From contig NC_086178.1 of the NCBI RefSeq assembly GCF_023053635.1, positions 93,418,226 through 93,482,225 on the forward strand: 64,000 nucleotides of DNA, written 5' to 3'. This DNA is from Elgaria multicarinata webbii. Lineage: Eukaryota > Chordata > Lepidosauria > Squamata > Anguidae. Made by a program: the position numbers and the translations under genes. Positions 1-12,772 of the stretch are shown here, one piece after another (within the stretch, counting starts at the first letter, position 1; each line of letters opens with the position of its first letter). Under the pieces are notes generated by a model. That model did no database searches. It was not told where the DNA came from and saw only the letters and a list, made by a program, of their open reading frames with translations.

Positions 1-344
1 CTTGTTTAAAGAAATCAGAATATCTGCTCCAAAGTCTGTGCAAAAGAGGAGGAAAGGAGCAAGGGGGAAGCATGAGCACGACATATTCCTGGATTCATAA
101 ACCATGGTTCATGAAGTCAGAAAAGTTATGTCCAAGATGGCCCTTTAGGTGTTAATAATTAATCCAGGATAAATATGAATGCAATCCAAAATTGTATGAT
201 ATCTAAAACTACATTTCTAATCTGATGACATCTTAGACTTCTTATATATGCCAGACTAATTTTTACTAAGAGCACCAGGATTGATCCATGACTATTATTT
301 GTTTATTTGTACAGCAGCATCACTATGCATAGTGCTTTACAAGG

Positions 345-455
345 TATTTTATATATTTTTATTTATTTATTTATTACATTTTTATACCGCCCAATAGCCG
401 AAGCTCTCTGGGCGGTTCACAAAAAAAACAACCAACAGGTTAAAAGCACAAATAC
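345..455 (-). mobile_element. L2-like LINE 3' end fragment
   Basis: On the minus strand this reads a short AACCGCCCAGAGAGCTTCGG hairpin region followed by GGGCGGTATAAAAATG and a TAAATAAATAAA tail. The same terminus recurs more than ten times in the window (for example 16755, 20625, 33757, 59159) and marks the 3' end of an abundant L2/CR1-group LINE. The family name is my assignment from pattern. Confidence 0.7.
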
Positions 456-1376
456 AAGGTACAAACAGACTGGTCCCTACCCCAGATAGATCTATAGTCA
501 ACACAGGGGACACAACACAGGAAAGGGAAGGAAATGGTGAATGTAAAAGAGAAAATATTTTAATTAGAGCTACATGTGCTTATCAATTCATCCATGTAAC
601 CAATACATTAAAACTTACTTGTAAATTAAAATTTGCCTCCCTATTAATTTGGGGCATACCACAAGCAAAAATGAGCTTTGATACTTTGAAGCCTTGAAAG
701 ATGTGCTGCCGTGCAAGGTTTTATAGTCCCTCGACTCTACAAATGTTAAACTTGTATATTTAAAATTTTAATTGCAGAATATCAAATGAACAACAGCACA
801 GAAAAATAAGTCAGCTCATGTACAATTCACAAACAGACATATTTTATTTGTTATTAATTTTTACTTCAAAAATTAACGATATTATTAATAGCTTTAATTT
901 GACATTTTATAAAGAAATAACAATGCATCTTTTAAAATTTATCAGTTAAGAAGTCTCTAATCATTTTATCACATGAAGCATAAAGGCCACACGTCTATCA
1001 GAACTAATATACAAAAATAACTGCTCCTGTCTTTGCCTCCTACTAACTCTAACCCTTTCCCCAATGAAAGTTGATGCTTATTTATAATTTGTATGGTTTA
1101 TTTGTATTTTGTCAATCTTTACTATAACTTAAGAAGGTCAAAGTCTGTTCACAGTTTGTCATGACAAACAAAATTTCACATGGCTAGTGAACCCAGATAA
1201 ACATTTTTGATAGAAGACAGCTATTTATTTCCAATTAACTGACATGGTGCAATGCTAATATTCGATGTCAGTTTGGAAACATTTATGTGAGAAAAATGTA
1301 CAAAGGAATAAAAGAAAAATTCTTTGAAGGAGGCGCATGAAATGAGAATTTCTCTCCTGTTAACTATTAGCATTTG

Positions 1377-1674
1377 TGTGGCGCAGAGTGGTAAGCGGTA
1401 GTTACTTCAGCCGAAACTCTCCCCATGGCCTGAGTTCGGCCTGAGTTCGATCTCAGTGGAAGCTGGTTCTCAGGCAGCCGGCTCAGCCCGACTCAGCCTT
1501 CCATCCTTCCGAGGTCAGTAAAATGAGTACTCAGCTAGCTGGGTGACTGGGGAAGGCAATGGCAAATCACCCCACTACAAAGTCTGCCAAGAAAACGTCA
1601 GCGAAAGCAGGCGTCCCTCGAGGAGTCAGCAAATGACTCAAGTGCTTGCGCGAGAGGTTCTTTTCCTTTCCTTT
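1377..1674 (+). mobile_element. tRNA-derived SINE (Sauria-like), complete, with target-site duplication
   Basis: The head carries a Pol III A box (TGGCGCAGAGTGGTAAGC) and, about 50 nt on, a B box (GAGTTCGATCTC), as in a tRNA gene. The element ends in a TTTTCCTTTCC-type tail. It is flanked by a perfect 13-bp direct repeat CTATTAGCATTTG at 1364-1376 and 1675-1687, which fixes both ends. The head contains a small internal duplication of CCTGAGTTCGG. It was mobilised by a LINE; the Sauria-family assignment is tentative. Confidence 0.85.
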
Positions 1675-2376
1675 CTATTAGCATTTGCTCACATTACCTG
1701 GGGGCCTGGAACCAGTTGCCACATGCCCTTTAATTGCTTTTGGGGCTTACTTTACTGATGCAGTGAATAACTGGGCTGTCATTAATTTGCCAGGTTAAAC
1801 ACTTACAATCAATTTCCCCACAGACATCAAGTTATAACTGTTTTGACCTCCCGGATAATTTATTTTATCCTTTCCTCCTCCTCCTTCTTTTTTAACCACG
1901 AATGACCTGGGACAACTTGTGTGTTTTTTTTAAAAAAAAAAAAGACAGGCGGTGAGGTCTTCGATTTTACTTTCACCGAACTACCAGGGTGGATCGAAAC
2001 CTTCCTAGCCAGATGGACCTCTTGCTGGCTATAATTAGAGCGTGTGGATTAAGCGGGTAACAGCCCTAAAAACGACAGATCACTGCAGGAACTCTCCAGC
2101 TCTCCCTTAGTCATCGCATACAAACTGCAACCACCTGTTGCTAACAGGTCGTCCCAGTTCTGGAAGTATACAGGACGTTTCCTCCGCGTGAGCATGTTGG
2201 GCAAGCCCTGGGGCCTGGAAGCCTGAGGAAGGCCGGCGGGACGCCCTTCCAGCAGTGGGCGAAGAGGGTGGGATGGGGAGCCCAGCGGCAGCCACCTTAT
2301 CTGTCCTCTCAAAAGCCCCTCCTCAGCGCCCCCTTTCTTTCCCGCCCGGCCATTCCTCACACTGGCGCGCACTCCT

Positions 2377-2647
<271 letters not shown>

Positions 2648-3029
2648 TCACCGCTGGCCGGCCTCTGCGCCGCGACCCTGGTGCCTCCCTTTGCTCGGTG
2701 GTGCCGCCGCCGCCAAAGCCGCCACCTGCGCTTCCCGGTGCCAGGCTACAAACGCGGCGACGCTTCAGCCTCACTGGAAGCGGCCGGCCTGTCCCAATCG
2801 GCGGGCGGGGCCTGGAGGGCGGAGAGGGACGCGCCCCGCTGGAGCTGGCGGAGTTAAAGGCCATGGCCGCTGTGTTATCAGCTGTATAACCAATGCAAGC
2901 CCGGCGGCAGAACTGAAGTACACAACTCCGTGAACTCAGTGCAGCAACACGAAGGAAAACCAAGGGCTCCCGTGCTTTCTCGGGAGCAAGGCTCAGTGAG
3001 GGATCCATAGAGTGCAGCCTTAAGCACAT

Positions 3030-3118
3030 TTATCATAAAATCAGAGTGAAGCTGGCAGGGACTTCAAAGGTCATCTAGTCCAACCCCCCTCCCCCGTACA
3101 TCTCTGCTCAGAAGGTAA
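3030..3118 (-). mobile_element. CR1 LINE 3' end fragment
   Basis: Contains AAGGTCATCTAGTCCAACCC, the typical reverse complement of the GGGTTGGACTAGATGACCTT block close to the CR1 3' terminus. Confidence 0.7.
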
Positions 3119-3547
3119 GCGCATATAGCTGATAGAGGGAACCTCTGGCCATGGGAAGAGGTACTTTCATTCCCATCGTGGCGCGCTGCATGGAGACGTT
3201 GAAAGCTCCCCATGCTGCAGTAAGGACAAAAATGCCCCCCCCCACACACACACACCTTTAAACTAATCTGTCTGGATCAGATTGGTGGAGAGGAAATGGG
3301 ATGGGCATGTCAGTGTGAATGGAGTGTTTGTGATAAGAGTGGGATGTCCTTGGCCTGGCTGCACCCATTGCTGGCATGCAACCCCTAAGAGGTTTCCCAC
3401 ATGGCAGACGAGCCTTTGGCCCCCAAAGGTTCCCCACCCCTGGCATACAGGCATGCACTATTATTTGGGAGGAAGACCCACTGAACATAATTCTAAGTAA
3501 GCATGCACAGGATTGGACAGCATGTTGTCCAGAAATTGCATTGTTGT

Positions 3548-3995
3548 TATTACTATTCATTTCTATACCACCCACTAACTGAAGTTCTCTGGGCAGTTTA
3601 CAACAATTCATTAAAAAAAAAATTACAACATAAAATACAGCATAAAATTACACATGTAATTTTACAAATGTAAAAAAAAATAGACCGCTAAAAACAGTTT
3701 CAATAGAATACTAGACCTGTTTAGATGACTGGCATAAATGCCATATCATATGTCACTAAATGCCATTAAATGCCTGAGAATAGAAGATAGTTCTAACCTG
3801 GTGCCGAAAAGACAACAGTGTGGTGCCAAATGGGCGCTAATTCCATAGTTGGGGAGTCACCACTGAGAAGGCCCTCTCTCTTGTCACCTCCCTCAGAGGT
3901 GGGGCTGGGTATGTTCAGGATGGGAGAAGTGTTCTATCAAGTGTTGCGGTCCCAAGTTATGTAATCCTTTATAGGTTAAAACCAGCACCTTATGG
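3548..3995 (-). mobile_element. L2-like LINE 3' region
   Basis: The minus strand ends in the hairpin CTGCCCAGAGAACTTCAG followed by a GGTGGTATAGAAATG terminus. Upstream is the decayed end of the ORF2 reading frame seen also at 34623-35240 and 50080-50385. Old copy with many differences from its relatives. Confidence 0.65.
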
Positions 3996-4960
3996 TGTTG
4001 CAAAAAAAGATGAGTGTGGCGGGGTGGGTGGGTATCTCTGTATATCAGTTTCTGGGAAACACAAGAAGGAGGGTGCTATTGCATTCATACTCTGTTGTGG
4101 ACATTCCATAGGTATCTGGTTGGCCTTTGGTCTGATCCAGCACAACTCTTATGTTTATATAGATGATTCTTAAGTGATTTATTTTTTTAAAAAAATCATG
4201 ACTGTATCTGTAAAATTGTACATGGGAAGTAAACTGAGTAGTGTGTGTGTTTGGTTTAAGGAATGGTTCTCTTACACTTCCTACCTCACATTAAATCTAC
4301 AAATGGCACATGAGTTTATTTGATTTTTAGCCTGCCCATCCCAAACACTTGCACCAGATAATAAAGCCATAACAATATCCCAAATGTCAAATCTTAAAAT
4401 TATTAGAGCTGCAATCCTTTGCATCTTTATCTAGGCCTAAGCACAATCGGAGACAGTGAGCGTTCCAAATAAATATGTCTAGGATTGTGCTACATGGCTA
4501 CATTCCTATTTATATTTATCTGAATTCAATGGAACTTAATTCTCAGTAATCATGCATAGGAGTGGTCTGCATAAGGCAGTGTTTCCCAAACTTGTGCCCT
4601 CCAGATGTGTTAAGGACACCAAAAATCTGTTCCCTGAGGCAGCTGCCTCATTCCACCTAATATTAGGAAATGTTACAGTAGTATCACAAACACTTACTAG
4701 ATGGTGCTACTGATGTGATTCTTCAAGTAAACATGTTTAGAATCAAGGTGTTATTGTTAAAGCAGTTTTGTGATGTCTGATAGTATATGGTGCTGTCTCT
4801 TCATTTGCAGTTATTTCCTTTGAGAACAGGCTGAGAACCTCTCATATCATCAAAGATTTATCCTATTGTAGCGTATAAGTGCTCCAGTTTTATTGCCTGC
4901 ATTGTGAATCTGCCTCTGCTTGCTAATATATTATAAAAGAAAGGGAATCATAGGAATAAA

Positions 4961-5008
<48 letters not shown>

Positions 5009-5009
5009 T
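4961..5009. repeat. (ATT)n microsatellite
   Basis: About sixteen uninterrupted ATT units. Confidence 0.97.
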
Positions 5010-6240
5010 AGAGCATCTACCTCATTGAAAGTACTTTTCTTAAGACAACAAGAAAACTGTGAATAGTTATGCAGTATTATTTAGCAAACATGGAGATAAT
5101 GTATGGTTGATATTAACCTAGCCAGGAGAGAGAAATGCATCACTCCAAGCCCCACACAAGAAAGCTATTTTCTTGAGGGGAAAATAGCTCATTGACACTG
5201 CCAACAACTGCTGAATTTGTTCTTGCCCATTTGCCAACAAGCCAGCGGATGAATGAAGGGATTGAGGATAAACAACTTGCCTTCTAGAAGCTGTGAAATG
5301 CGTCAGTGTCTGATATTAAGACATTTCAATGATTTGTCATATTTTCTTGTTTTCTGCATCAAGCATCTCATGCAATCTTATGCTTTGTCTTTCAAAAAAA
5401 CTTGTTTTTACTATGCAATTATTTTGTTTTTACTTATAGCTCATAAAGAGGATCTTAAAACTAACTAAATTATGCAGTGTTTTTATAAATGTTCCATTGT
5501 ATCAAGTTATAGTGATTTGCCTGAAATTCTTTTGGACTTCCTACATGTGGCCTTTTAGCATGTTTTCTTCTCAGAACAGAACAGAATCTTTCTGTCAGCC
5601 AAAGAGGAGCACATCCCCTTATAAGGATCTACCAGTAAAACGTAACAAGTCTCTTTTATATATACTCTTTTGTATAAATATTTATTCATCTCTTGTAGCA
5701 TCAAGCATTTTAGCTTTAAAACTCCCTGCACAAAGAATGCTATTGCACGTATTTAGAGGATTCTTGCAAATAATATACAGTTATTAAAAAATAAACATAT
5801 CATTAAATAGGCTATCATGGATAAAGTTGGGTCTTTGGCCACATATAGAATGCCCAATGGTTTTTAATATGCCACTGAGCAAGAATATATGTGAAAAATT
5901 GTTTACATCATTATTTTCCATATAATATTCTAGGACTTGAAATTTAAGTACTGCATTCTTCAATTTGTTTATCCATTAAGGACTTATTTACATGAATCCG
6001 TTCTGAGATGCGAATCATATAAATCCCTTAAATGTGGTTGGGCATCCATTCAAGATTTCAAGCACATCTTAAGTGAGGCTGGAAAATCTCAAGTAATCTT
6101 GTTACTTTTTTTTTCACCTCAGGGCAAAATAATGCCCTGTTAATACTTGAACAAATGTTTGACAGACAGGACATTTTGTGGGTGGGGGATATGTGATTGT
6201 CTTTCAGCTACAATATATCTTTTCAGTAAGTAATAGGTTA

Positions 6241-6400
6241 TACTTCTAATTTGTTGGATCCAGATTTAGTTATGCTTAACGCAAACCCATTGAAATCACT
6301 GGGACTAAAGTGAGTTATGACTAAGTTTACTCCCATTGAAATAAATGGGACTTAAATAAATGGGACTTAAATGGGACTAATATTGGATACAACCCCCTGC
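6241..6400. mobile_element. Miniature transposon (TTGGATAC family)
   Basis: Starts with TTGTTGGATCCAGATTTAG and ends with ACTAATATTGGATACAAC, an imperfect inverted pair, around CCCATTGAAAT/ATTTCAATGGG-type internal blocks. A short TAAATGGGACT unit is locally repeated inside. Confidence 0.55.
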
Positions 6401-6910
6401 ATACAGGCCCCAGTGGTTATAGCAGGAAGCCTTTTGATAATGACAATACTAGAGCAAGACTTGAATCAAATGAAGGCTTGTATTAAAAATTTACCAGATA
6501 GCCATAGGCAACCAGGAACTCCATGCAGGTGAGTGACTTGGTTGGTGGAAAAGGAGTGGATCACTTTGATCCTCTTCCACCAGTTTGCTTGTTAAAAGCT
6601 ACTTTTGTTTTTTACTAGCCTGCTAAGAACTTTCCTTCTTACATAGCCAGCATGGCTAGTAACTTCTGTAGGTTTATTTATAAGGCTGATCACATGTATA
6701 GGATTGTACTGATATGAATTAGTATATGGAGAAGTTGGAGTGATAAGATGTTGACTCAAGGATGGGCATTGTTTGATTTTAAACCAATGCTTGTACTACA
6801 AGTTATATTAACTCCACCATTGCCTTGCATTTATTTGTACTACAAGTTAGACAGAGTCCTTTTTCTTATGGCTATGTCTAATGCATATATGCCAGACTTT
6901 GGATTCAGAA

Positions 6911-7003
6911 TAACTTTAGAATTCAAAACAACAAAAAGCCTTGTGGCTCTTAAAGACGAATCAATTTATTATGGTGTAAGCTTTCATGGACTATATATAT
7001 TGT
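6911..7003 (-). mobile_element. Unclassified retroelement 3' end
   Basis: The minus strand reads AGTCCATGAAAGCTTACACC, then AATAAATTGATTCGTCTTTA and AAGGCTTTTTGTTG. This order (GAAAGCTTA, AATAAA, a TTAGTCTTTAAGG-like block) is a very common reptile repeat terminus. Similar termini occur at 18290-18400. Family not identified. Confidence 0.45.
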
Positions 7004-7374
7004 AACCCATATGATTTAGGAGTTGAACATAGAATTCTTGCAATAATGGGCCTGTTCAGGCAACACAGTAAGCCATGGTTAGGCCGCTAACCCTTTTGCA
7101 GCAAATGGTTAGTGAGCATGTTTAAACCGTGGTTATATAGTCACCATGGTTAGGAATGGTTCACAAGACACACTAAGTCATGGTTCACACGACATGCTAA
7201 GCCATAATGTTTTAGGGGTGTGCACTCCACCCCAGAATTATCCAGTAACAGCGAACATCTGCAGAGCATTTGATCTTTCAGAGTGGAGATTGGCCGCTTC
7301 CAAACCCATCAAATAATTTCACAGTGGAGACATGCCCAATCGGAGCTTCTAGTGTCTCTGGAATTATCCTACCG

Positions 7375-7480
7375 TTTTGTGTGTGTGGTGGGCCTAATTG
7401 AAAACCTCCCAATAAGGAACATGACCATTTTGTGTGTATGGTGAGTCTAATTGAAAACCTCCCAATAAGGAACATGGGGT
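7375..7480. repeat. 53-bp tandem duplication
   Basis: Two adjacent copies, each starting TTTTGTGTGT and containing TTGAAAACCTCCCAATAAGG, differing at only a few sites. They lie inside the hAT-type element. Confidence 0.9.
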
Positions 7481-8076
7481 GATGGAGTGGGGTAATTTTG
7501 ATCATTGATATTGACATCAGTGGCTAACCAATTAGGAATTGCCACAGCACTCTTCTTCCCTGTTCTGTTCTCCAATTGCAGTGTTTGGGGAGAGGGGATG
7601 CCAATTAGTGAGATTAGGGGGCGTTTGTTTGCAAAGTGAGATTTAGAGAAGGATATGCCCGGACTCATAGAAGTCAGCCACAATGTGAAAGTGCTACTGG
7701 GCTGAGTGAGTAAAGTTCTACATCTGAGTCAGGCAGGCTGTTTTTCAGTTAAACTATTAATCCTATTGGCTGGCTGGGATTCCAGTGCAGGAGGGAGGGG
7801 TCCTCATTGTCATCCTCCTCCAAGCCACACGTAGAGTTGTTGTTGCCTTGACTCGCTCCAATGCCCAACTGACAGTGGCGGAGAGGTGCCTCCTCTCCTG
7901 CAAACCTCCTGTCATCTCTCAGGATGGGCAAGCTGTGTGCTGCTGTTGTGGCATTTAATTAATATATATTTACTTAATTAATATTGCGCTAAGTGCTTCA
8001 CGCTGCTTCGTTTCCTCTCCCTCGCCATACAGATCAAGGCACTAGTTCGGACTTTAAGAAATCCCTATAAATCACT

Positions 8077-9093
8077 TAATAAGTCATCTTGTCTACCTCC
8101 TGAGGAATCTGTATAACGAACAAGTAGCAACGGTAAGAACAGACCACGGAAAAACGGACTGGTTTAAGATTGGGAAAAGAGTACGGCAGGGTTGTATACT
8201 CTCACCTTACCTATTCAACTTGTATGCAGAACACATCATGTGACGTGCTGGGCTTGACGAATCCAAGGCTGGAGTTAAAATCGCAGGAAGAAAAATTAAC
8301 AATCTCAGATATGCAGATGACACCACTTTGATGGCTGAAAGTGAGGAGGAGCTGAGGAGCCTTATGACAAAGGTGAAAGAAGAAAGTGCAAAACCTGGGT
8401 TGCAGTTAAACCTAAAAAAAAAAAAAACAAGATTATGGCAACCAGCTTGATTGATAACTGGCAAATAGAGGGAGAAAACGTGGAGGCAGTGACAGACTTT
8501 GTATTTCTGGGCGCAAAGATTACTGCAGATGCTGACTGCAGCCAGGAAATCAGAAGACGTTTACTTCTTGGGAGGAGAGCAATGACAAATCTTGATAAAA
8601 TAGTTAAGAACAGAGAGACCACACTGATAACAAAGGTCCGCATAGTTAAAGCAATGGTATTCCCCGTAGTAACCTATGGCTGCGAGAGCTGGACCATAAG
8701 GAAAGCTGAGCGAAGGAAGAGAGATGCTTTTGAACTGTGGTGCTGGAGGAAAATTCTGAGAGTGCCTTGGACTGCAAGAAGATCAAACCAGTCCATACTC
8801 CAGGAAATAAAGCCAGACTGCTCACTTGAGGGAATGGTATTAAAGGCAAAACTGGAGTACTTTGGCCACATAATGAGAAGACAGGATACCCTGGAGAAGA
8901 GGCTGATGCTAGGGAAAGTGGAAGGCAAAAGGAAGAGGGGCTGACCAAGGGCAAGATGGATGGATGATATTCTGGAGGTGACAGACTTGACCTTGGGGGA
9001 GCTAGGGGTGGCAACAGCCAACAGAAAGCTCTGGCGTGGGCTGCTCTATGAAGTCACGAAGAGTCGGAAGCGACTGAACGAATAAACAACAAC
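8077..9093 (+). mobile_element. RTE-BovB LINE, 5'-truncated, with target-site duplication
   Basis: Encodes the second half of the BovB reverse transcriptase. Visible blocks are LRYADDTTLMAESEEEL with the catalytic YADD near 8308, then FLGAKITADADCSQEIRRRL, VTYGCESWTIRKAE, FELWCWRKILRVPWTARRSN and KLEYFGHIMRRQDTLEKRL. The frame is broken around an A-run near 8414 and by a stop near 8941. The 3' end GAACGAATAAACAACAACA is the classic BovB terminus. A perfect 10-bp direct repeat ATAAATCACT (8067-8076 and 9094-9103) marks the insertion. BovB is known to have moved horizontally among squamates, ruminants and other vertebrates. The copy is about 97 percent identical to the fragment at 34005-34387, so it is fairly young. 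Confidence 0.93.
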
Positions 9094-9740
9094 ATAAATC
9101 ACTGCATGCAGAAATCTGCTCCACAGTTGGTATACGTAAATCCCTCTTTAAAAGATGTCAGAGTGCCAATTTTCATATGTTTATCTTTAAAACTGAGGGA
9201 GTTGTGAGCAATTCTGTTAATTCCCATTGACGAGAATGTACCAGTTACCTGAATGCGGAATGGTTTGTCAACAGGTAATTCAATGAGGCAGAGAGAGGGA
9301 TTTGCTCCGGAAATCGAGGCAGAGAAACACTTCTACTGGGCTCCGGCTTGAATTTCAAGGTGGAGACGACCCACTTTGCACACCCCTGTAATGTTAAGCT
9401 CAAGGTGCTTAACCACCGTGGCTTAGCATGTTTTCTGAACAGGGTCAGTTTTTGTTCAACTGCAAATTTTGGTGTTTTCTAGTTTTAAGAAGAGGCCATG
9501 CTGTTCTGCAAAAATGTCTCAAAAAAACCCGGAATAATCAAATTAACTGTATGGGAACTCTTAAGTATGTTTTCAGGATAATGCTTCATATAGGCATTGG
9601 AATAATCAAAGAAATTTTACTGAAAAGACGAATATACAATAAAGGGGATAATCCTCTAGATAGTACAAATTGAAATTAAAACTAATGACAATGGAACTTC
9701 TAAGGACTATGCAGGCACAGTAGTAGTCATGGGTATTATC

Positions 9741-9845
9741 CTGATTTAGTCCTACTAGAGTAGATCCGCTGAAATGAATGGCACTTAAGTCAGTCATGAC
9801 AAACTTAAGATCCATTTATTTCAAGTAGCACTAATATTGGATACT
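9741..9845. mobile_element. Miniature transposon (TTGGATAC family)
   Basis: Contains GAAATGAATGGCACTTAAGT, TCAGTCATGAC and the end ACTAATATTGGATAC. It matches the palindromic copy at 41961-42098 in block order. Confidence 0.6.
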
Positions 9846-9896
9846 TTTCCCTGTGCATAAAGTAATTAGGCTCACATATGGAGAGCAACATTTCCT

Positions 9897-11590
9897 TAAG
9901 AACATAAGTGCCATGCTGGATCAGACCAATGGTCCATCTAGTCCAGCACTCTGTTCACACAGTGGCCATCCAGCTGTCTACCAAGGACCAACAAAGCAGG
10001 ACATGGTGCCCCAGCAACTGGTGCACACAGGCTTGGATACTGGAGGTAGCACGTAACCATCAGGGCTAGTAGCCATTGATAGCTTCCCCTGGAATTTATC
10101 CAACCACCCTTTTAAAGCTATCCAAATTGGTGGCCATCACTACATGTTGTGGCAGTGAATTCCATAATTTAACTATGTGTGTGGAAAAAGTACTTGTCCT
10201 GAATCTCCCACCAATCAGCATCATGGGATGACCCTGGGTTCTAGTATTTTGAGAGGGGGGAGGGAAATGGCTCCCTATCCACATTCTCCACACTATACAT
10301 AATTTTGTACACTTGTATCATGTCTCCCCTTAGCCTCCTTTTTTCCAAGCTAAGCAATCCCAGCTGTTGTAAATTTCCCTCATAAAGGAGATGCTCCAGG
10401 CCCTTAATCATTTTAGTTGCCCTTTTCTGCACTTTTTCCAGCTCTATAATATCTTTGTTTAGGTGTGGTGACCAGAACTGTACACAGTATTCTAAGTGTG
10501 GTCGCACCATAGCTTTGTATAAAGGCAGTATGATATTGGCTGTTTTATTCTCAATTCCTTTTCTTATAGTGCCTAACATGGAGCTTGCTTCCTTTACAGC
10601 TGCCACACACTGGGTGGACATTTTCATTGCGCTGTTCACCACAACCCCAAGATTTCTTTCTTGTTCAGTCACCACCAGCTCAGATCCCATCAGGTTATAC
10701 TTGAAGTTGTTGCTTTTTGCCCCAGCATGCATCACCTTACACTTGCTTACATTGAACAGCTTCTGCCATTTGGATGCACACTCTTTCAGCTTGGAGAGAT
10801 CCCTTTGGAGCTCTTCACAATCCCTTTGTGTTTTAACAACCTTAAATAATTTGGTGTCATTGGCAAACTTGGCCACTTCACTGCTCACTCCTAATTCCAG
10901 ATCATTTATGAACAAGTTGAAAAGAATTGGTCCCAATACTGATCCCTGTGGGTTTCCACTATTTACTTCCCTCCATCGGGAAGTTACTGATCCATAAGAG
11001 GACCTCTCCTCTTATTCCATGACTGCTAAGTTTATTCAGGAGTCTTTGGTGAGGGACTTTATCAAAAGCCTTTTGGAAGTCCAAGTAAACAATATCCACC
11101 AGATCACCCCTGTCTACATGTTTGTTGACACTCTCAAAGAATTCTAGAAGATTAGTGAGACTGGACTTAACTTTTTGGAAGCCGTGTTGATTCTTCTTCA
11201 GCAGGGCATGCTTACTAATTTTGTCTTTAATAATGCTTTCAACCAATTTACCTGGAACAGATGTCAATCTAACCAGCCTGTAATTTCCCGGATCCCTCCT
11301 GGATCTCTTTTTTAAAATTGGTGTTACATTGGCCATCTTCCAGTCCTCTGGTACAGAGGCCAAGCTTAGGGACACGTTGCATATTTTTGTTAGAAGGTCC
11401 ACAGTTTCATATTTGAGTTCTTTGAGAACTCCAGGATGGATACCATCCGGGCCTGGTGATTTATTTGCTTTCTATTTGTCAATATGGTTGAGAACTTCAT
11501 CTTTGTTACCACTATTTGCCTCAGTTCCTCAGACTCCCTTCCAGTGCTAACCTCTTGTGCAATTCCAGGGACCTCTGAGTTTGAGTGAGC
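9897..11590 (-). mobile_element. CR1 LINE, 5'-truncated
   Basis: On the minus strand, from about 11590 downward, it encodes the CR1 reverse transcriptase. Visible blocks are SPGPDGIHPGVLKEL, EDWKMANVTPILKK, GNYRLVRLTSVPGKLVE, YLDFQKAFDKVPHQRL, GPILFNLFINDLE and VRPHLEYCVQFWSPH. The catalytic FADD motif is FAND here. The reading frame is interrupted near 10960, so the copy is dead. Its 3' part is the TGGACCATTGGTCTGATCCA block close to the 3' end of this CR1 group. The 5' end is missing. Confidence 0.9.
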
Positions 11591-11647
11591 TTTTCAGGAG
11601 GCACAGGTGACTGCCACAGAATGGGAATTGGAGGTTAGAGAGCAAGT

Positions 11648-11860
11648 ATGGAGTCATCATTAGACTAGGACTGGGTTCAAGTCTCCACTTGGCCATGAAG
11701 CTCACTAAGTGACTTTGGACCAGTCACTGATTCTTAGCCTAATCTACCTCAGAGTTGTTGAGAGGATAAAATGGAGAGTAGGAGGATCATGTATATGTCA
11801 CCTTGGGCTCCTCAGAAGAAAAGTCAGGATATAAATATTACAAATTAATTAATAAATAAA
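11648..11860 (+). mobile_element. tRNA-derived SINE (squamate MIR-like)
   Basis: A decayed B-box GGGTTCAAGTCTCC is followed by GGCCATGAAGCTCACTAAGT, CAGTCACTG, CCTAATCTACCTCA and GAGGATAAAATGG, then ATATAAATATTACAAATTAA. The same order occurs at 39905-40080 and, inverted, at 59225-59405 and 63545-63668. Confidence 0.75.
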
Positions 11861-12772
11861 TGGTGTGGCAGAACACAATGCAAAGCACTTGGATCCCAGC
11901 TATTGTTTACAATGCAGTATGCAGGTTTGTGTGTTACAAAGAAATGTTCTGCAAAGCTCACAAAACAGCCAGGAGGAATTTAAAATTTAAATTCATTTTC
12001 CCTCTTGCTCTTAAACAATTTTACTGTCTTGTCTATAGTTGTTTGAAGTTGTTTTCTTAATTTCTGTCTGTAATAGTTATGATGCTCCACAGTCCATGGT
12101 TTGCTTGCTGAAACACCCACTGAAGTCAAATATGAAATGTGGGTTTGCAAGGAAAAAAGGTCTTGGTCTTAATAGGGTAAAATCTGTGACTCTGTTCACT
12201 TTAAACCTGAAACTCATGAAGATTACTGCAAAAGCTTGGGGGCAAATGAAACTTCATGAAATCTGATCTGATGCATAGTTAGTCTTGTCTCTCCACCTCT
12301 TTTCAAAAAATTGAACCTCTAGAATTCTTTTCCTGTTTGCCTGCTTCCATAATTTTTAAGAAAGAGAGAACTAAAGTCCATCAACTCCATGCTGCCGTAT
12401 CTATCAATCTCTTCTTTTTAAAAACTACAAGTTTGGGTGTGTGTTTTTACTAGAGCTACAATAATTAGAAACTTTATTTTTAAGAAGATTCTTTTTAACA
12501 CAGATCCAGTATTTCTAGCAGTCGTTAACACCAGCTTATGCCTTGACTTACTCAGATTTGTTTTTTGATGGATGGTGGTAGAGAAGAACAGTATTCACTT
12601 CTCTTTGGAGTTACATTCCATGTCTGAAAAACAATGTGTGATGTATTGAAGGCACACCTCTAGATTTAATACACCAAAGCATGAGTTCATCGCTCCAATG
12701 CTAGAAAATCATCCAGAGGTAAGAAAGCCATCCAGTTTGCAGCAGTTTTTCAATGCTGAACAGAAGAAAAGT

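Larger units (their letters stand above)
7213..9388. mobile_element. hAT-type non-autonomous transposon nested in a MITE
   Basis: The termini are TAGGGGTGTGC and its inverted partner GCACACCCCTG. They are flanked by an 8-bp duplication, TAATGTTT on the left and TAATGTTA on the right. The duplication lies inside the MITE sequence, as the intact copy at 63321 shows. No transposase reading frame is seen. A BovB LINE (8077-9093) later inserted into it. Confidence 0.8.
7050..9444. mobile_element. Palindromic MITE (CTGTTCAG family), split by a later insertion
   Basis: The left part, up to 7212, begins CCTGTTCAGGCAACACAG and carries TAAGCCATGGTTA. The right part, from 9389, ends CTTAGCATGTTTTCTGAACA, its inverted partner. 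An uninterrupted copy of the same element lies at 63321-63521. The two halves join cleanly at TAATGTT, where a second transposon has inserted (7213-9388). Confidence 0.75.

Noticed and set aside
7375-7480. Possible CRISPR-like or satellite array
   Set aside because: There are only two direct copies with no spacers; it is a simple local duplication inside a transposon.
8646-9021. Two long overlapping open frames antisense to the BovB copy
   Set aside because: They are shadows of the BovB ORF; the same shadows recur at 33854-34532 opposite the second BovB copy.
10455-10997. 180-codon plus-strand open frame
   Set aside because: Antisense shadow of the CR1 reverse transcriptase.
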